Shown: positions 1 to 12,346, counted from the first letter of the stretch. The stretch: 64,000 bases of DNA from Piezodorus guildinii (GCA_023052935.1 CM041298.1:60134217-60198216); one strand, 5' to 3'. The notes: generated from the letters alone by a model not told the origin. Numbers and translations are program-made.

Positions 1-183
1 GAAAAAACAAAACAAAATATACTTAGAAGTTATTTAGAGAATTAAATCGTTAACACAAAATGCAAGCGTTCAATGTGTACCGTCTAATAATTATAGCAAT
101 TTAAATCAGCACAAAATGATTAAATTTTCAATACAATTTTTTTTATGAATAAATAATATGAAAGTTTCAATTAAACGAAAAGA

Positions 184-984
184 AATGTGGTGCGGGCAAC
201 GTACGTCTTTCACTTACTTCGGTTGTTAAAATCAATTAAATAACTATTAAAGATAGAGTTGAAAAAATTAAAAGCAACTTTATTTAGTTTTGTCGCAAAC
301 ATATTTTTTAGATTAAATAATAAAATAATGTAAAATTGTTACATACAATAATCACTTAAGACGTTTATGCCTTACTCGTCATTTTGCATAACTTTAAACA
401 ACTTTGTAAATAATATAACATTTTTCCTAAAATATTTAGCTTTTCAACGGTATATTATATTTCTATAGTACTACTGTTATGTTCGGGAAAAAAATTACCT
501 AAAATAATATGTTTGCTCTTTTCTACTTAAGTTGGTTATCGAATTCGTTTAAGTTGTATATCTATCCGTTTTTTAACAATGTAAATAAGAAGATATAGTT
601 ATTGTTTTGGAAATCTACAAAATTAAAGGTACTATAGAGGAAAAAAATTCCATCATTTAAGACAACTCCTATAAAAATGGAACCACATCTACATCATAAT
701 AAATCAAATTAAAGTTTACACCCACATAACGAGTTTTATCGAAATCGTTGGAGCCGTTACTAAGAGAATATAAAAAAAGTGCAAAATTCACTCTTTTGGT
801 TAGCTGATTTTGTTGAGACATCAGTACAGTCGTATACAACTACAACAAATCGTCATCGAACTAGCCTCACACAGAGACCTTTTTGCGGAACTTGGTCAAA
901 ACTATGTGAAAACTCGAGTTTGAAAATTTTCACGACTGCAATCCTATCACTTAATATACATACATATAGGTAAGTAAGTAAAAG
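184..984 (+). repeat. Family A interspersed repeat, near full length
   Basis: This copy runs from a conserved left end (GTGGTGCGGGCAACG, then CTTTCACTTAC) to a right end containing AGGTAAGTAAGTAAAAG. The interior shares blocks with the copies near 46.7, 54.9 and 61.2 kb, including a run like TTAAAATCAATT near the left end and GAAAATTTTCACGA near the right end. No long ORF is present, so it is probably non-autonomous. The superfamily is not recognised. Confidence 0.7.
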
Positions 985-1319
985 TATAAATACAATCTAG
1001 TATATACAAGGTAAATCATTATACCTATTGTCAAATAGTCTAATGGAATGAAAAATAAAATTAAGAGACATCTAGGATTATCTACGATTTGAGAGGGAGG
1101 TAAATGGAAGTTATGTGACGCACTCATCATTTTTTTTTATATAATGTGCCTGAAATTTGAATTTGTTTTGAAAGAGAACTCCAATCAATTATCAGGGTGG
1201 GCTATATAAGGGTCCATGGATACCAAAACCAGTAGAGAAGCCTCCCTGAAGGCACTCAAAGCTAAATAATTCAAAAGCTATGCAAATTTAACCTATCGCA
1301 TTCAAAGATCACAAACAGA
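985..1319. other. No gene seen
   Basis: Unique-looking AT-rich sequence. No ORF of family resemblance, splice structure or RNA gene was recognised. Confidence 0.4.
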
Positions 1320-1505
1320 TGCAGCCTTCAGACCTTTTGGTCCAATCGTTAGCGGGATCCTGGGTTCGATCCGGCCTTCGGCTTCGATAATTCATACCGC
1401 AACTCTCTGCGGTCTGTGGTTTGTCTACGAGGTCTGCGAGTGCCGCTAGTTCAAGGAGACCTCAAGAATGTACCTTCCTGTCTGGTAAATAAAACCAACA
1501 AAACC
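1320..1505 (+). mobile_element. tRNA-derived SINE-like repeat (SINE-4)
   Basis: A GC-richer island with a clean B-box-like motif GGTTCGATCCGG and a tail that decays into AAATAAAACCAACAAAACC. The A-box side is weak, so the 5' boundary is uncertain. It occurs only once here, so the SINE call rests on the pol III-like box and tail and not on copy number. Confidence 0.5.
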
Positions 1506-2660
1506 GATGAGGAAAATACAAAGTAATAGGCATGGACCCCAGGAAATTGACTTGTAGGTTCATATAGCTGAGACCTTCACTCCTCAACTGTGTATACCCT
1601 TATTGAGTATGAAGGAAGGTAACATCTCACTACTACAAACTGGAAGAAAGAGAGAGAGAAGAATAAAAAAAAATAAGTACGAGGCTGTGGAAACGTGTTG
1701 AATTGGTATAGAAACAGAAATAGTCATGAACCATTTACCGTTCATTAAACTCCTGGTGAACTGCAATGGAAACAAACATGCTTAAGGAAGTGTGACTGCA
1801 GATATGAAAGCAGTGTTGAAGAAAACAATATTGACGATATGCAATTGCGACCGAAACATTTCGTCTCTGCTGGCTCTCCACCATATTCTCCAGCATAACA
1901 TGGTATACCTATGTATACCTTAACAGCATAACGAGGAATGTTAAGGTAGAGAACTTGCCTGCAATGCATAGGCCAAAAATTTACATTTAACATAAACCTT
2001 CAAATATAGAAAAACTGTCATGTTTCAAATCTACAATTGTTTTCATTTTCAATATCAAAATGTTATTTAATGTTTTCGAACCAAATTAATTTTTCTTATG
2101 TTCTTTAACAAAAAAATAACCTTATTCTTGACCTTAAAGATACAATATATTATTTATAAATAATCCATTATTTGCTTTAATGTTATTTAGCTAAATCTGT
2201 GAAGCAAAGAGTAATGAGAAACCACCGAATTTCAACTAACTACTCTTACAGATAAGCGAATCTTTCAGCATTATTTTAAAATGAATTTTTGTAACCTTAT
2301 TATTCATGACCATAGTTTTGGGCCAAGGCCACAAAGTCGCTTCTTTTTTTCCTGTTCTTATCCTCTTTAATTATTTGACTGAATTCGATAAAAATAGGGT
2401 TGGTCACTCCTTTCACGACAGTTATTTCAATATTTTTTTTCACTTAATTTGTATAAATATGATGTAATCAAACAACATTCCACCATAGAGCTGTTATGGA
2501 AAAAAAAAAAATTAAACAACCGTTTCAAAATAGTTTTTTTAGAAAGTGGCCTTATGCAACTAAATTCCAAAAAGAATTACTGTGAAATTTGTAAGAGATA
2601 CTGAATTAAAGATAATGAGATTTTTAAAAGTGAAATTTATTACTAATAATTCTTTTTAAA
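1506..2660. other. No gene seen
   Basis: AT-rich sequence without recognisable coding or repeat structure. Short ORFs around 1584-1993 match nothing I know and look like chance. Confidence 0.4.
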
Positions 2661-2666
2661 AAATAG

Positions 2667-2667
2667 G

Positions 2668-2747
<80 letters not shown>

Positions 2748-2764
2748 CATACACATATATATAT
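2667..2764. repeat. (TA)n microsatellite
   Basis: An almost uninterrupted run of TA dinucleotides with a few G and C interruptions at its edges. Confidence 0.95.
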
Positions 2765-2769
2765 GGCAT

Positions 2770-3611
2770 ATGATGCTTTATTATCATGATGGAATGATAA
2801 ATATTAACCTTTATGTGACCTTTGGATAGCAGCGCTTCTGATGACTTCGTTGATTAACCTTCCGTCAGAAGTGAGAAAGCAGTTAATTTTTTTTAGTTAT
2901 TAATTATAAAGATATTTTGAATTCTATAAAAGCTTATTAACATTCTAAGTAAAACCAAGAAACTTGCAAAAAAAACTGTTATTTCAGGATTTAATAGCAT
3001 CAAAATAATGCCCAATACTTTGATTAATTATCATGCGTAGCAGAAAAGTCTAAGTTTATTTTGAACCGTTATTTCTGATAAGAAACCTTGATTAAAGATA
3101 AGAAAATCCAAAAGTTCAACTTTGAAAGACTTCAATTGTTTCAATTAACAGCTAATTATGATTACTAAAGCAACCTGAAATTTTGTGGGAATCTTGTTAT
3201 AAATAGTCTATTGTGGGCATTAGGTATGCTGTGTCAGAGTAACCCCATTTAGTTTGGCATCATTTTTTGAATAAAGTGTTCCTTTCTCAATTTACCAGAA
3301 TTTTATTAAAAATTATAAATATATATATTATTTAAAAATACAGAGATATTAAACACATCCCATTTATAAAAGAGATAAGGATTTATGTTGAGTTCAAGGA
3401 TCACAAAGAACAATTGAGCTTAATTTATAAAAAATGAAATTGCTATTATAAATTAAACCATCTTGAAATGTAAATAAAATCTCAAATTTAAAGAGAGGGT
3501 TCTTCTCCTATTTCCCTTGGTCGACTCAAAAAGTTCATCACTAGATATAATGAATAAAATTTACTATTTATTTTATTTAATTTTTTTTGTAACATGAATT
3601 TTTAGCTCGAA
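2770..3611. other. No gene seen
   Basis: Very AT-rich, no ORF or repeat recognised. Confidence 0.4.
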
Positions 3612-3627
3612 ATTAATAAGTTTTCAT

Positions 3628-3844
3628 GAAGTGACAATGGTTGACTGAGTATATATATGAGAGAAGTTGGTTGAGGGTGCAGTCACTTTAACACACAATT
3701 AAGCGTAAACTTAATTTATTGGTGCCGACGTTTCGGCCTAAATTATAGGCCTTCTTCAGGGTGGTTGTGTGAGCTGAAAGGCGTCAGTCAACAACAATGC
3801 TTAATTGTGTGTTAAATTGACTGCACCCTCAACCAACTTCTCTC
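3628..3844. mobile_element. Foldback element with hammerhead-like core
   Basis: A 217-bp insertion between two 16-bp direct copies of ATTAATAAGTTTTCAT (3612-3627 and 3845-3860), which I read as a target duplication. Inside, about 48 bp at 3657-3704 is repeated inverted at 3799-3846 (ATGAGAGAAGTTGG outward). The minus strand at 3759-3730 reads CTGAAGA, a 6-bp GGCCTA/TAGGCC hairpin, then GAAAC, which resembles the hammerhead core described in Penelope-like retroelements. There is one extra A before the hairpin and I could not draw a good stem III. Known: Penelope-like terminal repeats carry hammerhead motifs. Inferred: this is a Penelope-like remnant. Confidence 0.6.
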
Positions 3845-3860
3845 ATTAATAAGTTTTCAT

Positions 3861-4272
3861 TTTGATCGGAGGCACAGACTATTTTAGAGTCCTATGAGGC
3901 AAAATTTATTTTAAAAATTGTCCTGTTGCTATTAGCTAAAAATTTTAAGAATTCCTGCCCTCTCTAAACAAGTCAGCTATCTCGGATGATACATTATGAG
4001 AAATTTAATAAAACCATAGATAATCTAAATTTAATGATATTGGAATACTACCAATGCTTAGTGTCTTTCTAGTCACAGTATTATATTCCCGTCACATTTA
4101 TTTGGTTTATTTTTTATTACAGTTTTATATATTAATAAATGTTTTTAAAAAATTGACGCGCAGCTTTCACTACATTAAGTTGACTTATTTTTTTTTTCTT
4201 TCCAAAAAAACTTACATTTTTCCTTTATAATAGATATTGAAAATTACCAATACTTTATATCCATACATGTTT
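3861..4272. other. No gene seen
   Basis: AT-rich spacer between the foldback element and a family A copy. Confidence 0.4.
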
Positions 4273-5121
4273 GCTTTTACTTTCTTTTGTATGAAATATA
4301 TAGTAAGGGAAAGTATTGCGATTGTAAAAATTTTCTAAATATACGTCTTAGGGTCCCCGAGTACAAATTTCAGCAAAAAAGTGTGTGTAAGTCTAACATG
4401 AAAACAAAAAGACGTACGAAACTGAAATTTCATATTTAAGACACTGTATGCCCGAGATGTTACACCAACTATTTCACCAAAATGATTGACTGTAAGTACT
4501 ACTTTATACCGTGCATTTTGCAACTTTTTACGATTTTCTCAAAAAATGACTCATATCGTTATTTTAATTAAACTTCACATATCGATGTAAAATTATATAA
4601 TGGGCATTAATATCATTTAGGTTTATCTGTGATTTAAATAGACTGACAGGGCTTAAATACCAATATTTTAAATGTTCTTCCTTTAAAGTACCTTTGATTT
4701 TGTAGATTCGAAAAAATAAAACATATTAAGTTATTAGCACTGATAAAAAAACTTGTAAATACATATGTTAAACTGAATAAAAGAGCCAAAATATACATTT
4801 TTTTCATGTAATTTTTGTGTTGTTGAACAAAAGAACGACAATATAGATTTATAACATATCATTGGAAAGCTGGCGATTTTAGAAAAATTATTATCTTAAA
4901 CAAACGATTGTAAAATTCAATCGAGAGAGATGAAAAGCCGATAGTACTAACTGATTTTTGTAGATAATAATGTAATAGATTATTTAATAAACGCATGTTT
5001 CTATCGAAACTCAATGTAAATAATTCTTTAATCTTTTAACAGCTAATTTCATTTGAAAATTATTAAATTTATTTCAAAAACGATACAAGTGAAAGTCGTA
5101 TGTTGTGCGCCCCAGATTTTT
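4273..5121 (-). repeat. Family A interspersed repeat, near full length
   Basis: Reverse-orientation copy. It begins TTTTACTTTC, passes GAAATATATAGTAAGGG and the block around AGGGTCCCCGAGTACAAAT, and ends at AAGTGAAAGTCGTATGTTG with the conserved GCGCCCCAGATTTT edge. No coding potential is visible. Confidence 0.75.
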
Positions 5122-5365
5122 TTATGACTGCTAACAACGGGAGGTAATTAAGTATATTTCAAATATAAGAAATTCAAGATATTTCACAAAAAGAAATTTA
5201 GAAAATTTAGGATCAATGCACCGTTAAGCTATCTCAAATGGGGTGATACACACAAAATAATTAAACATAACTAATTAATGATTAATTAATTAAACATGAC
5301 ATAAAGATCTAAACAGAATAATTAGAGACATTTTCGATAACAGTAAAAATATGAAAAATCCACCA

Positions 5366-5465
5366 TCTTAAGGGCCGCTTCCGGTGTGTGATAATGAAAA
5401 GTTGCTGTCACGTACCTTTTTCAGTCATGAAATTTCAGTTTCGTATGCTTTTATTTTATTTTATT
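5366..5465 (+). repeat. Family A fragment
   Basis: A short degraded match to the central part of family A (GATAATGAAAAGTTGCTGTC, then a GAAATTTCAGTTTCGTATG block) running into a T-rich tract. Confidence 0.45.
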
Positions 5466-6176
5466 TTTTTTTTTTAAGAGAGACTTATCACAGAAGGATC
5501 TTTTCGGCAGACTTAGAATCAAGAGAAATTAAAACGTGTAGTTCTTTTGAAACAAGGATTCGAAAATAATGTTCACGGTAAGTGAATATGATGTCATTAA
5601 GTCAGTGGTTACAAGCGAATATTTCTAGCGGACCCCTTCTTCATTTAGTAATTTAAATGGCAAGGAGCCTCTTAATATATATATATATTACATTTTTAGT
5701 GGGCTAAACCGTATCACGAACATTTCCTGCGAAATACCTCTGCTAACGAAATTCTGTACGCCCGAAACGGCCAAATTTGGGAAATGGAATAAAGGAAAAA
5801 GAACTAGGAGTTAACTGCAATCCGTAAAACATTAAATAACTAAAATTCAAAACTAATACAATCTAGGTATTAATTAAAATACTCATAAATAAATCAAATA
5901 TTGTTCATTATCTTAGGCGAAGTTAAATCTGTCATTTGAGACAGAAATGTAAGAAAAAATTAAATTTTAAGGTTGTGATTGTGCAGTAGCAGTCATTTTT
6001 GTCAGTGATAACTATCAACTATGTAATTAAGAATCTTATTAAAAGCCAAGGCTTCAGAAATATTTTACGATCAGGTAATTTAAATTTATTTATCAGTGAC
6101 ATCTCGCGAACGCTCTGAACGTTGCCTGCGGACCGCCACAGTCAAAAGTTATAGAAAATCTCTAAAATTAAAAAGG
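5466..6176. other. No gene seen
   Basis: AT-rich spacer. Nothing recognised apart from a short TA run near 5678-5690. Confidence 0.4.
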
Positions 6177-6452
6177 CTTTTTTATTTATTTAACGTCACT
6201 TTATGCTACTATGGCTAAACGGACGATGCTGCAGTGGGAGTCCTAAATTTTGCCTATCCATGTTTCATTAGGATAGGAATCTTTAACAAGTACCTGACAT
6301 CGCACAGGCTCGGGACCACCTTTTAACTTCCCCTCCGAAGGACGGCATAACTAAGGATTTTTTATCCCATTAAAAAATCCTAGAACCACCCGCAGGTTTG
6401 AACCTCTGGTATAGGAGGCTGTTGTGCTAGCCACTCAACTACAAATGATCCC
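6177..6452 (-). mobile_element. SINE-1, tRNA-derived, full length
   Basis: Minus-strand copy of the most common SINE in the window. It is flanked by an 8-bp target duplication TAAAAAGG (6169-6176 and 6453-6460). Its tRNA-like head, read on the minus strand, carries GGTTCAAACC-type B-box sequence (here AGGTTCAAACC by complement). The tail on this strand is ATTT-rich repeats ending at 6177. Confidence 0.85.
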
Positions 6453-6892
6453 TAAAAAGGATTATTTAAATTATTTAAAAAACAGTACAAAGCAGAACAA
6501 GAAACCAGCAAATGACTATGTTGTCAAGAGTATTTTATACCAGCAAGGCAATGATTTGTGTCTATCGGATTATAAGTAAAGGTCTATTTTAGAGTTTTAT
6601 TCTTATTCAGCAGTTATTAACTAAATTCATGTTAAGCAATGGTAGAATGTTCTAATGATCAGATTTCATATGATTGTGTTTATGGAACGTAATATTCTTA
6701 AGTTGGAAATGATACTTCGTAAGCTGGAAGATATTCCATTCCAGTAGCAGGGGGAGGTAAGGGTTGAAGAGAGGAGAGCCTTGGTACCGTGGGAATCTCG
6801 AGCCGGTAACGTACACTACAGGACAGGTGACCTACAACCAGGTGTGTCCCGCGTATTTTGATATTTATATATAACATTTTCAAACTACTTAC

Positions 6893-7181
6893 GGACTGTG
6901 ACTGCCTTTGGATCGTACTGCGACACCTTTTCTTGGATGGATCCAATCCTCGACTTCAACCGGCTACTCCTCTCGGAGACTTCCGTCAGCTGAGAGTTCA
7001 ACTCCTGGAAGATCTCTTCGGCGATCCTTGCCACCGAAGCTAGCTGCCGTAGCGCGTTGGCAAGCGTCGCATTACTCACAGCTTCCAATTCACCGTCGCG
7101 GAGTATCGGCCGCCCCGCGTCGTCGTGAAGCCTCGTCCTCCCGAGGTTTCGGGGTTCGACAGTTCGCACCACGAACGGCAT
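6893..7181 (-). CDS. gukh: NHS/GUK-holder family first coding exon (WAVE homology domain)
   Basis: The exon starts at the ATG whose first base is 7181 and encodes 96 full residues beginning MPFVVRTVEPRNLGR. It then shows AVSNATLANALRQLASVA, an amphipathic helix region, and DPKAVTV at the end. It stops at a consensus donor, GTAAGT, at 6892. The exon ends in phase 1 after a C, so the split codon can be Pro. That fits the NHS family, where exon 1 ends near DPK-x-AV and continues with Pro. Family knowledge: NHS in vertebrates and GUK-holder in flies carry this WAVE homology domain at the N terminus and act in actin and synapse organisation, and exon 1 is followed by a very long intron. No following exon was found between 1 and 6892, so intron 1 exceeds 6.8 kb. 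The GC and CpG content rises sharply here. WAVE/SCAR itself is a less good match. Confidence 0.72.
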
Positions 7182-7330
7182 CACACCCTCCGCACCTCAC
7201 ATACCTGACTGGCGGGATAACTGTTTGAACCTAGCAATGAGCTTAGAAGGCGCGCTAACAGGTAGCGCTAGCGGACTGACTGGCCTCTAAGTGATACGAT
7301 ATCCGCGAGAGTGCAGCACCATACAATCTT
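7182..7330 (-). promoter_or_regulatory. Probable promoter/5' UTR of the NHS/gukh-like gene
   Basis: The GC- and CpG-rich sequence continues upstream of the start codon to about 7320, in contrast to the surrounding AT-rich DNA. No TATA box or initiator was pinned down, so this is inferred from composition and position only. Confidence 0.35.
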
Positions 7331-7827
7331 ACTACCCTTACCAATTAAATTTATAATACTATCAAGTATCGACCATAAGTTACTTTAAAAATAGAAGAAT
7401 ACTGTAATTATTAATTTCTAACCAAGTTTTCTTCGCTAATTATTATCCATAATGTAATTAATAAGAGACCTAAGCTAAACCAAAATAACAAGTTGATAAA
7501 ACAAGAAGAAAAAATATAAATACAATATAAAAAATTATTATTAAACGACAGAGTATAACATCAGAATAGATAAGAGATAGATAAAAAATATCTCCATGTC
7601 CCTGTAAGAAATGGTTTGAATCACCTCCAAAAAAAATCCAATATTCGGACCTCAGCATCCTTAGTTAATTAAAATAGTTCAAATACTTCTGATTTATTTT
7701 CCATCTTATATTTCAAACAGCTTCTTCAATCATCTGATTCTACTTAATAATTATGGCAGATAAGATAATATATATAAAGAGAGAATAGTTATCGTCTAAA
7801 TGTTATTTTAAATCGGAAGAATTGTAG
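7331..7827. other. No gene seen
   Basis: AT-rich spacer upstream of the gukh-like exon. Confidence 0.4.
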
Positions 7828-7925
7828 TAATAACTACCTGTACCTCTACAACCCTCGAAGGATCTTGGGCTCAGTACACATAGAGATTCGTACTGTTTCT
7901 AGACCCACGATAGTTCTTCCCGTTC
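7828..7925 (-). mobile_element. SINE-3 fragment
   Basis: A roughly 100-bp piece matching, in reverse, the 3' part of the element at 55866-56155. Shared blocks are CTGTACxTCTACAACCC and the region around CAGTACACATAGAGATTCGT. Confidence 0.6.
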
Positions 7926-9135
7926 AAAATAATATTAAGATTAATTTGTATAGAGATAACGACAGAAACCATATGAAGTAGGTTAATAAATGTTTTAGTG
8001 AACAATTAAATAAATTGCTAGAAAAGTATGATAAAGGAAGTAAAGATATTCATTTTAAATGTTTTTAGAGGATCCCAAAGATAGAGAAGGAACTCCAAAC
8101 CTTATCAGTTGTATAATAGTTTTTGGAAAAATCATAATAAAGCCCTTATTTTTCTACCCTAGTTATTTTAATATATTAATCACCATCATTTATTTATTTT
8201 ATGGTCTATTAATAATAATATATTATCAGATTGAACAAAAAGAGATAAAATAAGAACATTTTTGAAAAAGTCTGCAGCTATAAAAGTATAGGGATATATG
8301 TAAAAGAAGAGCTGGGCCAAAAATCACAAATAAAAACTGCTTGGATAGAGATGGGGAAAAATAAAAGTGATTAAGGTTCTTGTGGGAAAGGGGTAAGAAT
8401 GGATTAAGAGGAACAGTCCATGAGTATGTGAGATTATTGGAGTATAAGGCAGGAGGGAGGTATAAAGAAGAAGAATTATTAGTGATATTCGTTGGGTCCT
8501 TGTTGGCCAATTTGTGTAAGAAAAAAATAAAATAATATATCAGCTAATAGTATTAGTTATCATATTATTAATATGGTCAGGATGAGCCCGAGCAGAATAA
8601 ATAATGAGACCTTTGGGAAAATGTGGGAATATAAAAGGACGGTACAGTAAATTGGGAATCTCAAATCAGGGCTGGCTCAATAGAGATGAACATAGGGAAA
8701 AATTCAAAACAGAAAAAAGGTCTTTGTGAGTGCCAAAGAGATGAGAAGAGGGAGAGTATGGAGGAACGAGGAAAGAATAATGCAGTCTGAAAGAATGAAG
8801 AAGAGGTGGAAGGAGAGGAAGAGAGGAGAATGTGTGGGCAAAGTTTGAGAGACGATAACATTCACCTCATCTATAAGGCGGTTATTGCGTCAAAAAAAAA
8901 ATAATGATAATAATAGCATAATAATATATAAAAAATATCACATATAATACACAAAATGAAGATATTCTAAAAGAAGTATTAATATGACAATAAAGGGGAA
9001 ACAATTAAAATAAGGATATTTATCAAAAAGCATAAATACGGATATATAAGAATAAAAATAAATCTAAATAAGATATCAATAAAAATAAAATAAAATTACT
9101 AGATGACGTATTAAGGTAAGATAGTATCAGCAGTT
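7926..9135. other. No gene seen; purine-rich tract
   Basis: Between about 8280 and 8880 the plus strand is unusually rich in A and G (GAAGAAGAGGTGG-type runs), flanked by AT-rich DNA. It could be an old LINE interior, but I saw no diagnostic motif. Confidence 0.35.
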
Positions 9136-9370
9136 TCAGAAAAAAAATGTGGATTCACTCACAACCTCTCCCCCGGGTATGTGAGACCCGTCAGCCAAAA
9201 GGTGGCCACTCACAAAATTAGTCGTAGGGAGTGATGACCCTACACTGAAAATTGCTTTGTGAAACGAGAGTGTAAACTCGTAGGAATATACACCGCGAGG
9301 CCCAGGGCCTACAGGGCCTGTCGTGCCACTGGAAGATGGAAGAAGTATAGGCAGTTTGTACCACATTTCT
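9136..9370 (-). repeat. GC-richer repeat-like island, unclassified
   Basis: A compact block of about 235 bp with much higher GC than its surroundings, containing CCTCTCCCCCGGGTATGTGA and CAGGGCCTACAGGGCCTG. It has an open minus-strand frame of 76 codons without family resemblance. It looks like a SINE or other short retroelement but has no second copy here. Confidence 0.3.
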
Positions 9371-9914
9371 ACACAATATAATTTCCATAGTTAATTAATT
9401 ATTGAGCAAGCTAAATCAAATAATACACATAAAATTGAGGTTAAATTTAAAGTAAATCCAAAGATTAAGAAATGAACATGCATATATTTTTATTTTATAT
9501 CATTATTTCTATTTATATTATTTCATAAGGTATAATGCTTAGCAAGAAAGTTCTAAAAAAATATAATGAGAGTAAAAAAGCTGACTGAGTACAAAGCAGC
9601 ATTATTGCATTAATCTTATTATAGGAATAATAATTAATTTTGCAATAAATGAAGCATCGATAATTCAATAATAGAATGAGGTCCATGAACTGGGTTACAA
9701 CAAAGATTTCTTCTGTAATTTTCGAGAAAGCTAGAGAAGAAATTATTGAAAATTGAGCAATGGATGCACACACAAAAGAAAAATTCTATACAACAAACTA
9801 GACTTAAAATTGATCTCAATATATTTTTACATAATTCTTGATTGTGCTACAACATACTACCATCAAATTATTCAATATTTTTATTATCATCATTTTATAA
9901 GGTGACTATGGAGG
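9371..9914. other. No gene seen
   Basis: AT-rich spacer. Confidence 0.4.
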
Positions 9915-9924
9915 TAATATTTTG

Positions 9925-10192
9925 TTTATTTATTTAATGTCACTTTATGCTACTATGGCTGATCAGACAATGCTACAGTGGGAGTCCTAAATTTAGCCTA
10001 CCCAGGTTTTATTAGGATAGGGATCTTTAACGAGTACCTGACATCGCACAGACTTGGGATCACCTTTTAACGTCCCCTCGAAAGGACGGCAAATTAAGGA
10101 TTTTTTACTCCCATTAAAAAATCCTGGGACCACCTATGGGTTTGAACCCATGACCTTTGGCATAGGAGGCTGTTATGCTCGCCACCCAGATG
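9925..10192 (-). mobile_element. SINE-1, nearly full length
   Basis: Minus-strand SINE-1 with a perfect 10-bp target duplication TAATATTTTG at 9915-9924 and 10193-10202. The last few bases of the tRNA-like head are missing. The B-box region is intact (GGGTTTGAACCC on the plus strand). Confidence 0.88.
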
Positions 10193-10202
10193 TAATATTT
10201 TG

Positions 10203-12268
10203 ATGAGTCCATATGCCCACTATATTGAAAATTCAAAACAAACAGAAGTAGCTAATCTTGTAATGGAAGTGAAAAAAAAACATAATGACAATTTTTTTTT
10301 ACCTTTAAGGTGCCCAGGAAGTTCCAAAAATAAGCCTCATATTTGAAATGAGGCTTCTTGGTGTTGTTTTATTAAACAGTTTAGTGGTTAGTAAACAGTA
10401 GCTTTTATGCAAGTAGCTTGACAATCTTTTGCATTGTTAAACAAACATTTAAATAAATCTTGGCTTTTACTTTAAATGATCATTAATTAATATCAAATAA
10501 CACTATAATGATGTAACATTGTACGGATATTGTTTTGGCGCCTCAAGACAGCATAATGCCTAAACATTGTGCATTGTTTAATAAATAAAAGTGGCGAAGT
10601 AGAATTACACCCTCCAACTTTATGTTGTTTGTATTGTTATTTTTAGTTTATAAAAAATACCTGTACTACAAAAACTGAATTTGTAAAGTATTGAATTTGA
10701 TAAATTATACTTCTGGGTTCAAGGTTAAAATTAATACTTCTTCTAAAGTAAAAAAAAATCGGCATAATACTGAAATAGTACTGCATTAAAGGAATTCGTT
10801 ACTTGATTTATTAATTCAATCAGTGAAATTTATCAGTTCTTCAATGTTTTTGATTTCAAATATTGGTGGGTTTGGGGACACGTCCAGATGGGGACAATAT
10901 CAACCCTACCAACTGTTTCAGAGGATTATTTGACTTGAAAATATTCTAAAATTTGTCATACACTTTACGAAAAAGAAAAAAAGTTTTGGTTATATTTGAC
11001 TTGTAAACGTTCAGCATATGATTTACACTTATTTATGTCATATGGATCTACTAGGGTTCTAAGCGGAAATTAAATCAAAATAAAAATTAATACGTTTATC
11101 GATAACAAAATTCATTTTGATGGGAAAAGAAAAAAAATTGGGAAGAGGACGAAATGTGTGAGTAATAATTATTCTGACGTTCCATTATGTTTAAGAAAAA
11201 AATAACGGTTTCGTGTATATTGTATGACGTGCTTAGCGTAGTTTGACGTGATTATTCCATTATTAGATATTGAAAAGGTTATACATTTTTATTCCTACAT
11301 TTTCGATGTATTTGGTGACCTCAATTATTAGATGCCTAAGATGTGTTTCTGACGCCAGGTAGACTCCTTCTGCCTCTAAGACATTTCTAACGAAGTTAAT
11401 CCAATTTAACGCAAAACAGTGATTAAATGAAAATCTTGTAGAGATGAAATAGAACTCAGGTGTAGTTGTGGAACGGCTTCCTAGGATGACAGGGGAGAAA
11501 ATTTCTAGTTTATACCCTAATATGTTACTTATATATGATAACTATAATGGTATAATAAATATACCACTGTGTATATTTTTCACTCGATCTGTTCTGCTCA
11601 CAAAAGCACACCGCTTGTTTTAGAACCTACCTTCGAAACACCAAACATTATCCGCTTTGTGGCAGTGATATAGTGAATCTATGGTAGGCATAATTTCTAA
11701 TACAATCCAGTTTTGAAGTCTGGATTGTCTCACTAACTTTCTTGGTAAGAAGAGTGTGTTAAATAAAAAATGCTCAAAGCCCAACATTCGTGTATTTCAA
11801 GAAAAAATAAGTAAATAGGACAATTTTCTAATTTAATGTCTTTTATGCAGAAGGGAGGAAAAGGGAGAGGGAAGAGACACTGGTTAAATTACACCACTAA
11901 ATAGAAACACGCATAAAACACGTCAATATTAATTTTTTTTTATTATTATTATAATACTCTAATTAGCAATGGTTAACTCCAAAATTTAACTGTTGTGAGA
12001 GGAGGGGATAGCTACACCACATCACCTCTTTAGTGCACTCTTAGACACCTATAGTTATGCGTAATGTTTAACCCCTTTCAAAAAATGAGGTCACCATTCT
12101 GACTTTATTTTGCTAATCCTTAATTTAAAAATATACAAATAAGTGAATATATTTTAAAGTCAATAGAGTTTAAATATATCATTTTTTTTTTTTTTTTTAA
12201 CATTTATTATATCTAGTTATTGAACAATAGACAATTTCTTAAAGTTGGCCCCTTTTTTTTATATTCAG
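10203..12268. other. No gene seen
   Basis: Long AT-rich stretch. A short perfect hairpin sits near 10332-10353 (AGCCTCATATTTGAAATGAG). No family-like ORF or splice structure was recognised. Confidence 0.4.
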
Positions 12269-12346
12269 TTACAGGATCGAGACCAGAGAAGACTTGTAAG
12301 AGGCATAAACATAGGCATAAGAGATGTAACGGTTGTAGACCCAAAG
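12269..12346 (+). CDS. Possible 78-bp internal exon (tentative)
   Basis: A pyrimidine tract ending in TATATTCAG (AG at 12267-12268) is followed by 78 bp open in two frames, then AAAG/GTAAGA, a good donor (GT at 12347). A second acceptor lies at 12274. One frame is rich in Cys, His, Lys and Arg; the other reads RDQRRLVRGINIGIRDVTVV. No neighbouring exon was found and no family is recognised, so it may be chance. Confidence 0.18.

Noticed and set aside
6893..7181. WAVE/SCAR family assignment
   Set aside because: The domain is related, but MPF-x-x-R-x-VEP, AVSNATLANALRQL and the DPK-x-x-TV ending with a phase-1 junction fit NHS/GUK-holder better.
10332..10353. Short hairpin as a terminator or small RNA
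   Set aside because: Perfect but very short, isolated, and without any gene context.
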